NCBI GenBank assembly: GCA_903885595.1 | Contig: CAISJJ010000154.1 | Coordinates: 1 to 36,693 of the forward strand | DNA: 36,693 nucleotides | Source: an uncultured Bacteroidales bacterium | GTDB taxonomy: Bacteria > Bacteroidota > Bacteroidia > Bacteroidales > FEN-979 | Direction of reading: 5' to 3' | Shown here: positions 10,277 to 18,926 of the stretch, piece after piece | Layout of the letters: each line of letters starts with the position of its first letter | Numbering within the stretch: position 1 is the stretch's first letter | Made by a program: the position numbers and the translations under genes | Notes under the pieces: generated by a model | Database searches by the model: none | What the model saw: only the letters and a program-made list of their open reading frames with translations | Told to the model about the DNA's origin: nothing

Positions 10277-11134
10277 TTAGTATTCCCAGAGATTTGATTC
10301 AAATTCGAACAGATCCTTCTTGGCTTTTTCGGCTTCCAGCAAGGCATCAACACCGGTCGAATATTCATTGATGGCGCGGTCATAAACATTCTCCTCCTTG
10401 TAAACATAGCTTGAGAACATGCGTTTCATGAAAACGTCGTCATAGGTCATTCTTCCGGCAGAACCGTTTTTCAGGTTGTACATTTCATTTTTAGCAAACA
10501 GATTGCGGCATTCAGGAAAATATATCCAGAAGAGGTTTTTTTCAAAACGTTTTTCTCCTGTGGTTTTATCGATTTCATCCACAACCGGGCAAATACCAAG
10601 AATTCTTACTTCGACAACAGACCTTTGCCTGTCAAAATAAAAATCCTCCTTAATCTTTAATTTTTTAACATTGGAAGGATCGAATTCTGTTTTTATAACC
10701 GTGTCATATAATATATCAGGGTTATCAGCGCGTGGTAACCTGACAGAATCGCTACGCTCCATTTTGTCCAACAATTCCTGGTAGGTTAAAGGAACAAGGA
10801 ACTGATCAGATTCATTGGAATAGGCAGTAATAGTGCCCTCTTTCAGGCCATCCATTATAATCTGAACGAAACTGCGCCAGTTGTTTTGCGGCTTTTCAGG
10901 AAAATAAAATGGTTGGTTCAGTTTCTCCCGCATGTCAAGTACCCGCCAGATTCTGCGGGTCCAAACGATATCGGCTTCCCGGAGATAAGGATAAGGGATG
11001 GGCTGTACCTGCATAATGGTTGTTTTGTCATACACACCATCTCTTGGAGGGCCTTCCAGTACTTGTGCATAGGTTGAAAGGCTTATTGCCCCTAATGCAA
11101 GGGAGAATAAAACCAGGAAAAATGCTTTTTTCAT
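10277..11134 (-). CDS. gldN: GldN/PorN, T9SS periplasmic ring component
   Basis: GldN (PorN) joins the GldK ring under the outer membrane and contacts GldM. The 285-residue protein has a signal peptide (MKKAFFLVLFSLALGAISLS, cleaved about residue 24 after TYAQ). Family hallmarks include READIVWTRRIWRVLDMREKLNQPFYFP near the N-terminus, WIYFPECRN, and MTYDDVFMKRMFSSYVYKEENVYDRAINEY near the C-terminus. It is last of the porP-gldKLMN unit, 20 bases after gldM. An unusually complete Shine-Dalgarno precedes its start. Confidence 0.97.
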   Translation of the reverse strand: MKKAFFLVLFSLALGAISLSTYAQVLEGPPRDGVYDKTTIMQVQPIPYPYLREADIVWTRRIWRVLDMREKLNQPFYFPEKPQNNWRSFVQIIMDGLKEGTITAYSNESDQFLVPLTYQELLDKMERSDSVRLPRADNPDILYDTVIKTEFDPSNVKKLKIKEDFYFDRQRSVVEVRILGICPVVDEIDKTTGEKRFEKNLFWIYFPECRNLFAKNEMYNLKNGSAGRMTYDDVFMKRMFSSYVYKEENVYDRAINEYSTGVDALLEAEKAKKDLFEFESNLWEY

Positions 11135-11137
11135 ATT

Positions 11138-11145
11138 ACCTCCTT
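11138..11145 (-). promoter_or_regulatory. strong Shine-Dalgarno before gldN
   Basis: AAGGAGGT on the minus strand ends 3 bases before the gldN ATG. Such a full anti-SD complement is uncommon in Bacteroidota, where the 16S tail is largely sequestered. The very short spacing may reduce its effect. Confidence 0.55.
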
Positions 11146-11154
11146 AAAATATTA

Positions 11155-12765
11155 TCAGTTCAATTTCAAACTAAGACTGGTATTAACTTTACGGGTTCCA
11201 TCGGGACCTTTGACATATACATCGTCGAACCAGATACGCTGACCTTTCCGGGCATTGTTGATGGTTTTGAGAATTTCAGGAGTCAACCTGTTTCCCTGAA
11301 CTTTAACATCATTCCCCTCGCCTGATGCACTTGAAGTAGAAAAAACGAAAGATGTTACGCTATACCGAAGGTCGAAGTCAAAACCTGCAGGCATTTCTGG
11401 AAGCAACATCGGACTGGCAAGTAACAGGCTTTTTGAAATAAAACCTTCATTCTTTCCGGCGATCTTTATCAATGGATCGGGCAGTGTCTTCAGCCTGAAT
11501 TTGTATGATCCCATGTTTTTTGTTTTCCCTGAAAAAACTGCATTAACGCTGATAACGGCTTCTCTTGCTCCGGCCGCATTCAGATTTGATACAATCCAGT
11601 CCTTTCCTTCCTGGCGAATACTTCCCGTGGATATGGATGGTATTATCCGTTCTGGCCCGCCGGGAACACTGATTTCGACAGGATTATCCACCCCAATGTA
11701 GAAGACATTCATTTTTGTAGGGGAGATGGTAATGGCAGGTCTGGCAACAATGAATTCATCCTTGAAATGGAATGACATCGTATCGCCTAGCGGACTTACA
11801 ACTTTAATAATTCCCGCATATTTTTTTAATCCTTCCGATGAGCCGCCCAGTTTCAGTACAACCAGGCCGTTTGAACCTTCGAGGGGCGTGGCATTGCGAT
11901 AGTGACCCGGAGTAAGCGTATCAGCTCCCAGGGCATAGCGTACATCCGGATTCTGCTTGGTATCATAAGCGCCCACCAGGATTTCTGCCTGGTATTCATC
12001 GCCGAGGAAAATATAGCTGCTTCGCGGGATAACCTTAGCCTGGATTTTATCGAATTTAAAATTCAGGGCATCAATGGAACTATAGAGGTTGTTGACAACA
12101 TCGAATTCGGCATTGTAAACCTCTGCCTTGATTTTGTTTAAAATGGTCACTGTGGCAGCAAGAATTGTACGGTAAAAATTATGCATTTCCCAATTCTGCT
12201 TATTCCCAACCGCATCATAAAAAGGGCCTTGTGTATCCATGCCCATCTTTATCGTAGCCCTGAATTTTGGATCGACCAGTTCAAGCATTTGCTTTTTATA
12301 GTTTTCGATCTTTTCTTTAAGTATCCTTGCCTCACCTGCTGAACCATCCTCGGAACTGCCGATGAAAAAACGAGTTGGTGTATCATAATTATCCTGCCGC
12401 TTGACATTCCGTAGATTCAGCTTTTTTGCTTCATCCAATGTGGCAAGCTTATCGGTGCGCATAATGATAACGTACTTGATGCTGTCAATATAATTGGCAA
12501 ATTTGTCAGAAAGCATATGCGCCTGCTGGGCTTTGTCCCAATAAGGGCCGACTTTATTCGGATTTAACTGGTATTGAATTTTAAATTTAGAATATGTGTT
12601 ATCCAGTTTTTTCGAGAAGTTTTCGTTGGTGGTCTCCATGCTTTCATTGACCACCAAAAAAGCATCCATGATTTGTTTCGAGACGTTCAATGCGAGCAAT
12701 GCCGTAAGAACGAGATACATCATCCCGATCATCTTTTGCCTTGGTGTCTCTTTATATCCAGCCAT
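11155..12765 (-). CDS. gldM: GldM/PorM, T9SS motor shaft
   Basis: GldM is anchored by one helix in the inner membrane, pairs with GldL to form the proton-powered T9SS motor, and reaches across the periplasm to GldK/GldN. Here the helix is at about residues 12-30 (MIGMMYLVLTALLALNVSKQIMDAF), preceded by the conserved MAGYKETPRQ. The rest is the long periplasmic part: an N-terminal helical domain and later Ig-like domains (for example FHFKDEFIVARPAITISPTKMNVFYIGVDNPVEISVPG). At 536 residues the length is typical. It is 43 bases after gldL. Confidence 0.97.
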   Translation of the reverse strand: MAGYKETPRQKMIGMMYLVLTALLALNVSKQIMDAFLVVNESMETTNENFSKKLDNTYSKFKIQYQLNPNKVGPYWDKAQQAHMLSDKFANYIDSIKYVIIMRTDKLATLDEAKKLNLRNVKRQDNYDTPTRFFIGSSEDGSAGEARILKEKIENYKKQMLELVDPKFRATIKMGMDTQGPFYDAVGNKQNWEMHNFYRTILAATVTILNKIKAEVYNAEFDVVNNLYSSIDALNFKFDKIQAKVIPRSSYIFLGDEYQAEILVGAYDTKQNPDVRYALGADTLTPGHYRNATPLEGSNGLVVLKLGGSSEGLKKYAGIIKVVSPLGDTMSFHFKDEFIVARPAITISPTKMNVFYIGVDNPVEISVPGGPERIIPSISTGSIRQEGKDWIVSNLNAAGAREAVISVNAVFSGKTKNMGSYKFRLKTLPDPLIKIAGKNEGFISKSLLLASPMLLPEMPAGFDFDLRYSVTSFVFSTSSASGEGNDVKVQGNRLTPEILKTINNARKGQRIWFDDVYVKGPDGTRKVNTSLSLKLN

Positions 12766-12808
12766 CTAATTAAATATTATTCAAGTTATACAAGTATGCG
12801 AATCCTGC

Positions 12809-13843
12809 CTATTTTCCACCAAAATTCATGGCCGAAAGCATATTTCCATATACTTTATTGAGAGAGGCAATGTTTTTTGTCAGGTTATCAACTTCAGTTT
12901 TTAATTTATCCGTATTGGACATGGATTCGTTCAGGTTGATTGTAAACTTACTCATTACATTGTTGAATTTATTCGTGTTTTCCATCTGCTGGTTTGAACC
13001 CTGCAGATGGAGTTCATACAATGCGTTGAGGGCTGACAGGTTTGTAGAAACACGCTGGAGTTCTTTATTATAGCTGGCGCCACCGGTTGCAGAGGCATTC
13101 AGGGTTTCAGCAGTTTTTGACAGCAGTGTGGCTGATTCATTATATTTTTCAACAAATTTATTTGCGGTGGAGGTGACATTTGCAATGCTGGCCGAGAAGG
13201 CTTTATTTGCGGAAATCTCTTCCTTCAGCGACTCCCCGACTTCGGTAAACATTACCGAAAGGCTGGCCGCACTTTTGGAGGTGTTTTTAATATGGGTCAG
13301 CTGCTCCTGCGATGCGTTCACACTTTGTTCAAGCGATTGGGTTGTTTTGCGGTAGGAATCGTTCAGTTGGTGTGCTGATTCTGTTGCACTCTTCATGGTA
13401 CTGACATATTTGTCGTTAGCCAGCGATGCGTCTGCAACATTCGATAATTTCGAAGCTGTTTCAGAAAGATTGGTTAGACCAGTGCCAAGGCTCGCAATTA
13501 ATTCAGGGCCGATTTTCGCTTTTTCGAGCATTTTGTCCAAATCCTGTGTTACGCTGTCTTTCGAACTGAATGCCCTGGTGGCATCGATGCCCTCTTCGTG
13601 ATAAATTCCAGCCAACTGCGGATAGACGAGACTCCAGTCGGGTTCAACGTGGGGTGGTTCAAATGCAGAAAAGAAGAAAATGAGCGATTCGGTTCCCAGT
13701 CCGATGATAAGCAGATAATCAGCATAGTTGTAATGGTTGATTTTAAACAATGCACCAATAATTACAACCGCGGCACCCCAGCCATAGAGTTTGGCCATGA
13801 AGTTTTTATAATGCTTTGTTTTGACAAAATCGAGTAATGCCAT
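12809..13843 (-). CDS. gldL: GldL/PorL, T9SS motor stator
   Basis: GldL is the inner-membrane partner of GldM in the proton-driven motor. Two helices are visible (about residues 17-36 and 41-61), with GWGAAVVIIGALFKINHYNYADYLLIIGLGTESLIFFFSAFEPP. Y20, K34, H37 and E52 fall where the proposed proton-path residues of characterised GldL lie (my alignment from memory). The 280-residue cytoplasmic tail is almost entirely S/T/N/A-rich heptad-like helix (about 100-330), predicted coiled coil. At 344 residues it is on the long side for the family, nearer PorL than flavobacterial GldL. Confidence 0.96.
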   Translation of the reverse strand: MALLDFVKTKHYKNFMAKLYGWGAAVVIIGALFKINHYNYADYLLIIGLGTESLIFFFSAFEPPHVEPDWSLVYPQLAGIYHEEGIDATRAFSSKDSVTQDLDKMLEKAKIGPELIASLGTGLTNLSETASKLSNVADASLANDKYVSTMKSATESAHQLNDSYRKTTQSLEQSVNASQEQLTHIKNTSKSAASLSVMFTEVGESLKEEISANKAFSASIANVTSTANKFVEKYNESATLLSKTAETLNASATGGASYNKELQRVSTNLSALNALYELHLQGSNQQMENTNKFNNVMSKFTINLNESMSNTDKLKTEVDNLTKNIASLNKVYGNMLSAMNFGGK

Positions 13844-13891
13844 AGTATGAAAGAATTAAATATTTATAATGAAGACAGGTTTTGTTTAATA

Positions 13892-15256
13892 TTAGTAGAC
13901 CTTGGATGACCTTGAGGGGTTGTCGTCGCGCTGACGACCCAGGAAATTCTGGACACAACGAAATCCGACATAACATTTGGCAGTATCCTGGTATTCATAT
14001 GAACGCGTTGACACCCGCAGAAAATATGCAACATCCTTCCAGGATCCACCACGGGTAACCTTACGTTTTAGTGCAGGTGGATCAGTATCCTTTGCATTGT
14101 ATTTATAATCAGGATTCAGGTCCCAGGAAAAATTGTATGACGAGGGATGAAAAGCTGTAACCGTCCATTCAGCAACGTTGCCAGCCATGTCGTACAGACC
14201 ATAGTCATTGGCCGGGTAATGGGCAACAATAACCGTGTTCGCTCCGCCGTCGGCAATATAATCACCGCGCATGGGTTTAAAATTTGCCAGAAAACAACCC
14301 TTATCATTTCTGGTATAAGGGCCTCCCCATGGGTAGGGGTTCGCATCGTATCCGCCACGTGCGGCCCATTCCCATTCACCTTCGGTAGGCAAACGGAAAT
14401 CGCTGATAAAGGTCTCACCTTTTTGTCCGTACAAATAGCTGTTTTTCATCTGCGTCCGCCAGATACAAAAGGCATTCGCCTGCCGCCAGTTTACACCGAC
14501 CACCGGGTAGTTGTCATATGCCGGATGCCAGAAATACTTTTCAGTGCTGGGATCGTTGAACGAGTATGCATAATCATGAATCCAGCATAAAGTATCCGGA
14601 TACACATTAATAGTCTCTTTGCGAACATAAACAGAACGGTCCTTTAAGCCCTGCGGACGATTTGCCAGACTGGCCTCTTTAGGATCGGGCTGAGCAGCGT
14701 AATCTTTGCGCGATGCAGCCTTGAGGTCAACAAAATAATACTCAAAGTAAAGTTTTCGCGTGTCAATCTCTTTTCTTCTGAAATAACGCTCGTTTTCGGG
14801 CAGATATAACTGAGCGAGGGCATCACGGACATCCTGTTGATCAGAATTCCATTCCAGTTTGCTTTCCCAATTAAGAAAAGGAGGATCAAATTGTTCACCG
14901 GTTTTCTTGTTTTCTGAGATAAAGTAAAGCTCCGGCTTGGTTTCTCCAAGAATACGTCGTGCAATCGAATCTCTTACCCAATAAACAAACTGACGGTATT
15001 CATTATTGGTGATTTCAGTCTGATCCATGTAAAAAGCCTGGACAGTTACAGTTTTGGGATTGTTGAGCTGTGCATATGGCATATCTTCATCGCTGACGCC
15101 CATGGTGTATGCTCCCATGGGGACGTAAACCATGCCAAACGGATCCGGAGCATAGTACCGCTTTCGGTTTTTTACTCCCGTAAGCTCACCACTTCCTGAG
15201 TTACCGCAACTTCCCAGGAATATGAGCAGTGCAGAATAAATGAACAGTTTTTTCAT
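13892..15256 (-). CDS. gldK: GldK/PorK lipoprotein, T9SS outer-membrane ring
   Basis: GldK forms the large periplasmic ring with GldN under the outer membrane. The 454-residue protein starts with a lipoprotein signal (MKKLFIYSALLIFLGSC, lipidated Cys17). It then carries a formylglycine-generating-enzyme-like (SUMF1/FGE) fold: VPMGAYTMGVSDED, FYMDQTEITNNEYRQFV, DFRLPTEGEWEWAARGG, YDMAGNVAEWT, KVTRGGSWKD and YVGFRC. The FGE fold is structural here, and no sulfatase gene is nearby. It lies 48 bases before gldL. No exact promoter box was found in the 102-base spacer after porP. Confidence 0.97.
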   Translation of the reverse strand: MKKLFIYSALLIFLGSCGNSGSGELTGVKNRKRYYAPDPFGMVYVPMGAYTMGVSDEDMPYAQLNNPKTVTVQAFYMDQTEITNNEYRQFVYWVRDSIARRILGETKPELYFISENKKTGEQFDPPFLNWESKLEWNSDQQDVRDALAQLYLPENERYFRRKEIDTRKLYFEYYFVDLKAASRKDYAAQPDPKEASLANRPQGLKDRSVYVRKETINVYPDTLCWIHDYAYSFNDPSTEKYFWHPAYDNYPVVGVNWRQANAFCIWRTQMKNSYLYGQKGETFISDFRLPTEGEWEWAARGGYDANPYPWGGPYTRNDKGCFLANFKPMRGDYIADGGANTVIVAHYPANDYGLYDMAGNVAEWTVTAFHPSSYNFSWDLNPDYKYNAKDTDPPALKRKVTRGGSWKDVAYFLRVSTRSYEYQDTAKCYVGFRCVQNFLGRQRDDNPSRSSKVY

Positions 15257-15358
15257 TTTTTTGGCCGATTAATGGATGAGAAATAACGCGACGTTATCAG
15301 ATTTATTATTTTGATTCATTAGTTTTCTAAAACCAAGGGGTATTTATTATTATTTTTC

Positions 15359-16420
15359 TTACAGGAACCTTGTATTCCTGTAGCTTTTCCTATATTTATC
15401 CGTGTCAATTTTGAAACAGTAACTCACCATAACTTCAAAACTTCCGCTGTTGTATTTACTCAAAGCCGAAGTGCTGATGTCATACGCAACACCAATCCGC
15501 AGGCTTTTGATGCTGACACCGGCTAATACCGAAACAGCATCCTGCAGCCGGTAACCCAGGCCTCCGTAAAATTTATTATTGTACATGACCAGGGCGCTTA
15601 GATTAAACTGAAAGGCAGCCCCGTCATACATAAACAAAACAGATGGTAGCAACTCAAAAGCCGGGTGATTAGGAAGTATCCACTCATATCCTCCTCCAAG
15701 GTAGTATGTACGTCGCAATTGATAGGCGATTTTTTTTGCTTTTGACTGCAACAGATTGTCAGCGGAAAGGCCAATATAGTATTTATCGGGAACCTTAAAA
15801 AGTATGCCAGCTCCTATATCGAACGACATATCACTTGTTTTTCCTGACAAATCCATCAGGGCCGGATCTTCTGAGAAATTCCCCGCACCCTGGCCGACAT
15901 CTAATTTCGAAAAATCGAATTCCCCATTTTGTAATCCAACCTGCAATCCGAATGAGAGATCCCCACCGCCAGCCTCCATCTTGTAAGCATATCCAAGCTT
16001 AAGGGCGATATTCTTGAAATAACCGAGTTTATCCTGGTACAGTGATCCTCCGATACCACCGTGCAGAAACTTAATCGGGGAATCGACGGTAAGCATAAAA
16101 ACCTGGGGAGCCGTTTGAGTTCCATCGGGATCCTTGAAACCAATCCATTGCTGCCGTACAAGTCCTGTAATACATATTCCACCGTTGCTTCCCGCAAATG
16201 CCGGGTTAATCGCCATGTTGGTGAACATGTAGTTGGTGATTAAAGTAGGTTGCTGTGCAAAAATGGGAGCCCCCCCATGCAATATAATAACAACCAGGAT
16301 AAATAAGAAATTTATCCTGAATCTGGTCAGATATCCGGAATTAAGCGATGTCAACAACAGGTTGTCAGGTTCATTAGAAAAACGGGATAAAAGTACATTT
16401 TTTTTTGTTACTACCATCAT
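15359..16420 (-). CDS. porP: PorP/SprF family T9SS outer-membrane protein
   Basis: PorP/SprF proteins are outer-membrane barrels that couple the GldKLMN machine to secreted or surface proteins. The family signature NYMFTNMAINPAFAGSNGG lies about residues 62-80, followed by beta-rich segments (GGIGGSLYQDKLGYFKNIALKLGYAYKM, YYIGLSADNLLQ, GGLGYRLQDAVSVLAGV). The last strands end in VMVSYCFKI plus a basic tail. A signal peptide at about residues 34-55 (INFLFILVVIILHGGAPIFAQ) is preceded by about 33 extra residues, so the true start may be downstream at a non-ATG codon. Order porP-gldK-gldL-gldM-gldN is the same as the por locus of Porphyromonas. Confidence 0.93.
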   Translation of the reverse strand: MMVVTKKNVLLSRFSNEPDNLLLTSLNSGYLTRFRINFLFILVVIILHGGAPIFAQQPTLITNYMFTNMAINPAFAGSNGGICITGLVRQQWIGFKDPDGTQTAPQVFMLTVDSPIKFLHGGIGGSLYQDKLGYFKNIALKLGYAYKMEAGGGDLSFGLQVGLQNGEFDFSKLDVGQGAGNFSEDPALMDLSGKTSDMSFDIGAGILFKVPDKYYIGLSADNLLQSKAKKIAYQLRRTYYLGGGYEWILPNHPAFELLPSVLFMYDGAAFQFNLSALVMYNNKFYGGLGYRLQDAVSVLAGVSIKSLRIGVAYDISTSALSKYNSGSFEVMVSYCFKIDTDKYRKSYRNTRFL

Positions 16421-16536
16421 TATATGGCCAATTTAAACTCAGTCAAATCAATAACAATGCCGGAACAAGCCCTGTTTATAACGAATTTCCTGAAGGTCAG
16501 AACCAAAATGTTTCTAGATTAACGCTTGTTGTGCGG

Positions 16537-16565
16537 TTGCATTGTGCCGTAATCAAATATCTTTG
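16537..16565 (+). promoter_or_regulatory. predicted promoter for the YitT-family gene
   Basis: A TTG (16537-16539) and an exact TATCTTTG box (16558-16565) are separated by 18 bases, within the spacing reported for Bacteroidota promoters. Transcription would start near 16572, about 28 bases before the ATG. Confidence 0.6.
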
Positions 16566-16599
16566 CGTTTTCATTTATTAATTACTAAATAATCCGCAT

Positions 16600-17496
16600 A
16601 TGCCATTCTTCCTGATGAAGGAAAAACCGTTCACCCGTAAATGGTTTGTGTCCTACAGCCTGATAATCATTGGTGCATTTATTCTCGCTGCCGCGTTTGT
16701 CCTGTTTATTACACCCTATAAAATCGTTCCGGGGGGTGTTTATGGAATCTCCATCGTTTTACACTATCTGTTCAATACGCCGGTTGGACTTGTTGCGCTT
16801 TGCTTTGATATCCCGCTGACAATTATCGGCATCAGGTTTCTCGGTCCCCGTTTTGGGATGAAAACAGTGGTCGGATTTTCCCTAACCGCTCTTTTCACTG
16901 ACACACTGACCTTATTCTGGGGATTCGAACCCCTGGTGAAGGGAGATGCCCTTTTATCATCCATTTTTGGCGGGGTGCTGGCCGGGTTGGGCCTTGGCCT
17001 TATTTTTAAATCAAAAGCCACATCAGGAGGCAGCGACATTGTGGCCATGATCATTGCAAAATATACAAGGCTTCCCTTAGGCATGCTGATGATTTATGTC
17101 GATTCAGTAATCGTGTTGGTAGGCCTGGTTGTTTTCCAGGACTGGAAGATCCCGCTGTATTCCTGGATCGTGATTTTCATAACCGGGAAGGTAATCGATG
17201 TGGTCCTTGAAGGTGTAAGCTACGATAAAAGTATATTTATCATTTCAGACAAGCATGAAGAGATACGTGATAAAATAATAAACAACCTCGACCGGGGTGG
17301 CACCTACATTGATGGCAAGGGAATGTTTAACTATGCCGATAAGCGAATCATCTTTACCGTGGTAAGCCGTCGCGAACTTGCTTTACTTGAGGAATATATC
17401 CATGAAATTGATCCAAAAGCATTTCTCACAGTGACCGATGCAACAGAAATACTGGGCGAGGGGTTTAAATCACTGAAGGAAAAGGTCACTGAATAA
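16600..17496 (+). CDS. YitT family membrane protein (DUF161/DUF2179)
   Basis: This 298-residue inner-membrane protein has about five or six hydrophobic helices in the first 200 residues (for example SYSLIIIGAFILAAAFVLF and VDSVIVLVGLVVFQDW). A C-terminal cytoplasmic DUF2179 domain follows (SYDKSIFIISDKHEEIRDKIINNLDRGGTYIDGKGMF, then KRIIFTVVSRREL). Typical motifs are ITPYKIVPGGVYGIS and KSKATSGGSDIVAMI. The biochemical function of the family is not established. It stands alone between divergent porP and convergent rseP with its own promoter. Confidence 0.95.
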   Translation: MPFFLMKEKPFTRKWFVSYSLIIIGAFILAAAFVLFITPYKIVPGGVYGISIVLHYLFNTPVGLVALCFDIPLTIIGIRFLGPRFGMKTVVGFSLTALFTDTLTLFWGFEPLVKGDALLSSIFGGVLAGLGLGLIFKSKATSGGSDIVAMIIAKYTRLPLGMLMIYVDSVIVLVGLVVFQDWKIPLYSWIVIFITGKVIDVVLEGVSYDKSIFIISDKHEEIRDKIINNLDRGGTYIDGKGMFNYADKRIIFTVVSRRELALLEEYIHEIDPKAFLTVTDATEILGEGFKSLKEKVTE

Positions 17497-17530
17497 AAAA
17501 CCGGAAACCATCACATCACGAAACCCTTTA

Positions 17531-17578
17531 CCAACATGCCAACTTACCAGCTTGCCAATTTGCCAACTTGCCAATTTA
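17531..17578. repeat. tandem array, six 8-bp units, abutting the rseP stop codon
   Basis: Six consecutive octamers follow the pattern CCARYTTR with small changes (CCAACATG, CCAACTTA, CCAGCTTG, CCAATTTG, CCAACTTG, CCAATTTA). The array ends at the base before the rseP stop codon (17579-17581), between two converging genes. Differences between units are mostly transitions. Confidence 0.9.
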
Positions 17579-18901
17579 TCAAGGTCTGAACAACTTCATA
17601 ATATCCTGGCCGTTTGCAAAGATCAGCAAGCCAAAGAGGATCACCATTCCTGCAATCTGCGCATATTCCATGAATTTATCGCTGGGTTTCCTGCGGGCAA
17701 CAATCTCATATAGCAAAAACATCACATGTCCCCCGTCGAGGGCTGGGATTGGCAGAATATTGAGAATGGCCAGCATGATGGACAGGAAAGCCGTCAGTGA
17801 CCAAAAGGCAGCCCAATCCCAGGTTGAAGGGAAAATATTGCCTATCGTGATAAAACCGCCAACCGATTCGTACGCTTTATCCTGGGAGAATAATAATTTT
17901 ATGGATTTAATATAATTGCCTGCGCCTTCAAAAGTTTTCACCACTCCGGCCGGTATGGCTGTTACGATGTTATAACTCTTCTCCTTAAAGGCAAAATAAT
18001 TAACCGGTCCCTTGGGATACACCCCAATCAGACCTGCTTCAGGAACGTTTACCTTTAATCTGAGTGTATCATTGCCGCGCAGGACCATCACCTGCACGGT
18101 CTTATTTTTATATTGCTGAATAGACGACTTAAACTGGTCGAAATAGATCAGCAGGGAATCATTCAATCCGATGATTTTGTCGTTGATCAGCATGCCTGAT
18201 GCCTGCGCAGGAGAGCCAACCGTAAATTTCCCTGCTTCAAAAGGGAACCGGACCGCAATGAATTCAGGAGATTTATGTTTGATCAGCTTGCTAATAAAAT
18301 CTGCCGGAATCTGGATGTCCATTTTTTGGTCATCACGCAAAATCTGCACTGTTTTCGCCTCCTCAAGGATAATCGTCTTCGGAATAGCGGCAAAATCTTC
18401 AACCTGTTTGTTGTCGACTGAAAGGATATGGTCGCCGTTGCGCAAACCTAACCGGTAACCCAATGAATCAACCGTAATTCCATATTTCACCTCAGCTGTT
18501 GGCAGATATTGTTCGCCCCATGCGGCAAGCATTGTAATATAGATTGCTATGGCCAGGAGAATATTGACTGTTACACCTCCCAACATGATGATCAGCCGTT
18601 GCCAGGCTGGTTTAGACCGAAATTCCCATGGCTGCGGCGGAAGTTTCATCTGCTCCTTGTCCATTGATTCATCGATCATACCCGAAATTTTTACATAACC
18701 TCCCAAGGGAACCCAGCCTACGCCATATTCAGTATCTCCCTTTTTGAATTTAATGAGTGAAAACCAGGGATCAAAAAAGAGGTAAAATTTTTCAACCCGG
18801 GTTTTAAAAATGCGGGCTGCAATATAATGGCCGAATTCGTGAAAAATAACCAGGATGGATAAACTGAGCAATAGCTGAACGATTTTTATAACGATTTCCA
18901 T
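17579..18901 (-). CDS. rseP: site-2 protease RseP family (M50 metalloprotease)
   Basis: RseP cleaves membrane-bound anti-sigma factors and remnant signal peptides inside the inner membrane. The zinc motif HEFGH is at residues 21-25 in the first helix, and the third ligand motif NILPIPALDGGH lies near the C-terminus. A PDZ-like region is in the periplasmic middle (VDSLGYRLGLRNGDHILSVDNKQVEDF and a second VGSPAQASGMLINDKIIGLN). At 440 residues it is full length. It is the last gene of M23-dxr-rseP, 25 bases after dxr, a pairing common in bacteria. A tandem array starts directly at its stop codon. Confidence 0.96.
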   Translation of the reverse strand: MEIVIKIVQLLLSLSILVIFHEFGHYIAARIFKTRVEKFYLFFDPWFSLIKFKKGDTEYGVGWVPLGGYVKISGMIDESMDKEQMKLPPQPWEFRSKPAWQRLIIMLGGVTVNILLAIAIYITMLAAWGEQYLPTAEVKYGITVDSLGYRLGLRNGDHILSVDNKQVEDFAAIPKTIILEEAKTVQILRDDQKMDIQIPADFISKLIKHKSPEFIAVRFPFEAGKFTVGSPAQASGMLINDKIIGLNDSLLIYFDQFKSSIQQYKNKTVQVMVLRGNDTLRLKVNVPEAGLIGVYPKGPVNYFAFKEKSYNIVTAIPAGVVKTFEGAGNYIKSIKLLFSQDKAYESVGGFITIGNIFPSTWDWAAFWSLTAFLSIMLAILNILPIPALDGGHVMFLLYEIVARRKPSDKFMEYAQIAGMVILFGLLIFANGQDIMKLFRP

Positions 18902-18926
18902 GAGCTGTTTTAAGGTTAAAGTGTGT

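Noticed and set aside
13892..15256. Sulfatase-modifying factor (formylglycine-generating enzyme)
   Set aside because: The FGE-like fold is present, but the lipoprotein signal and the place in gldKLMN identify it as GldK.
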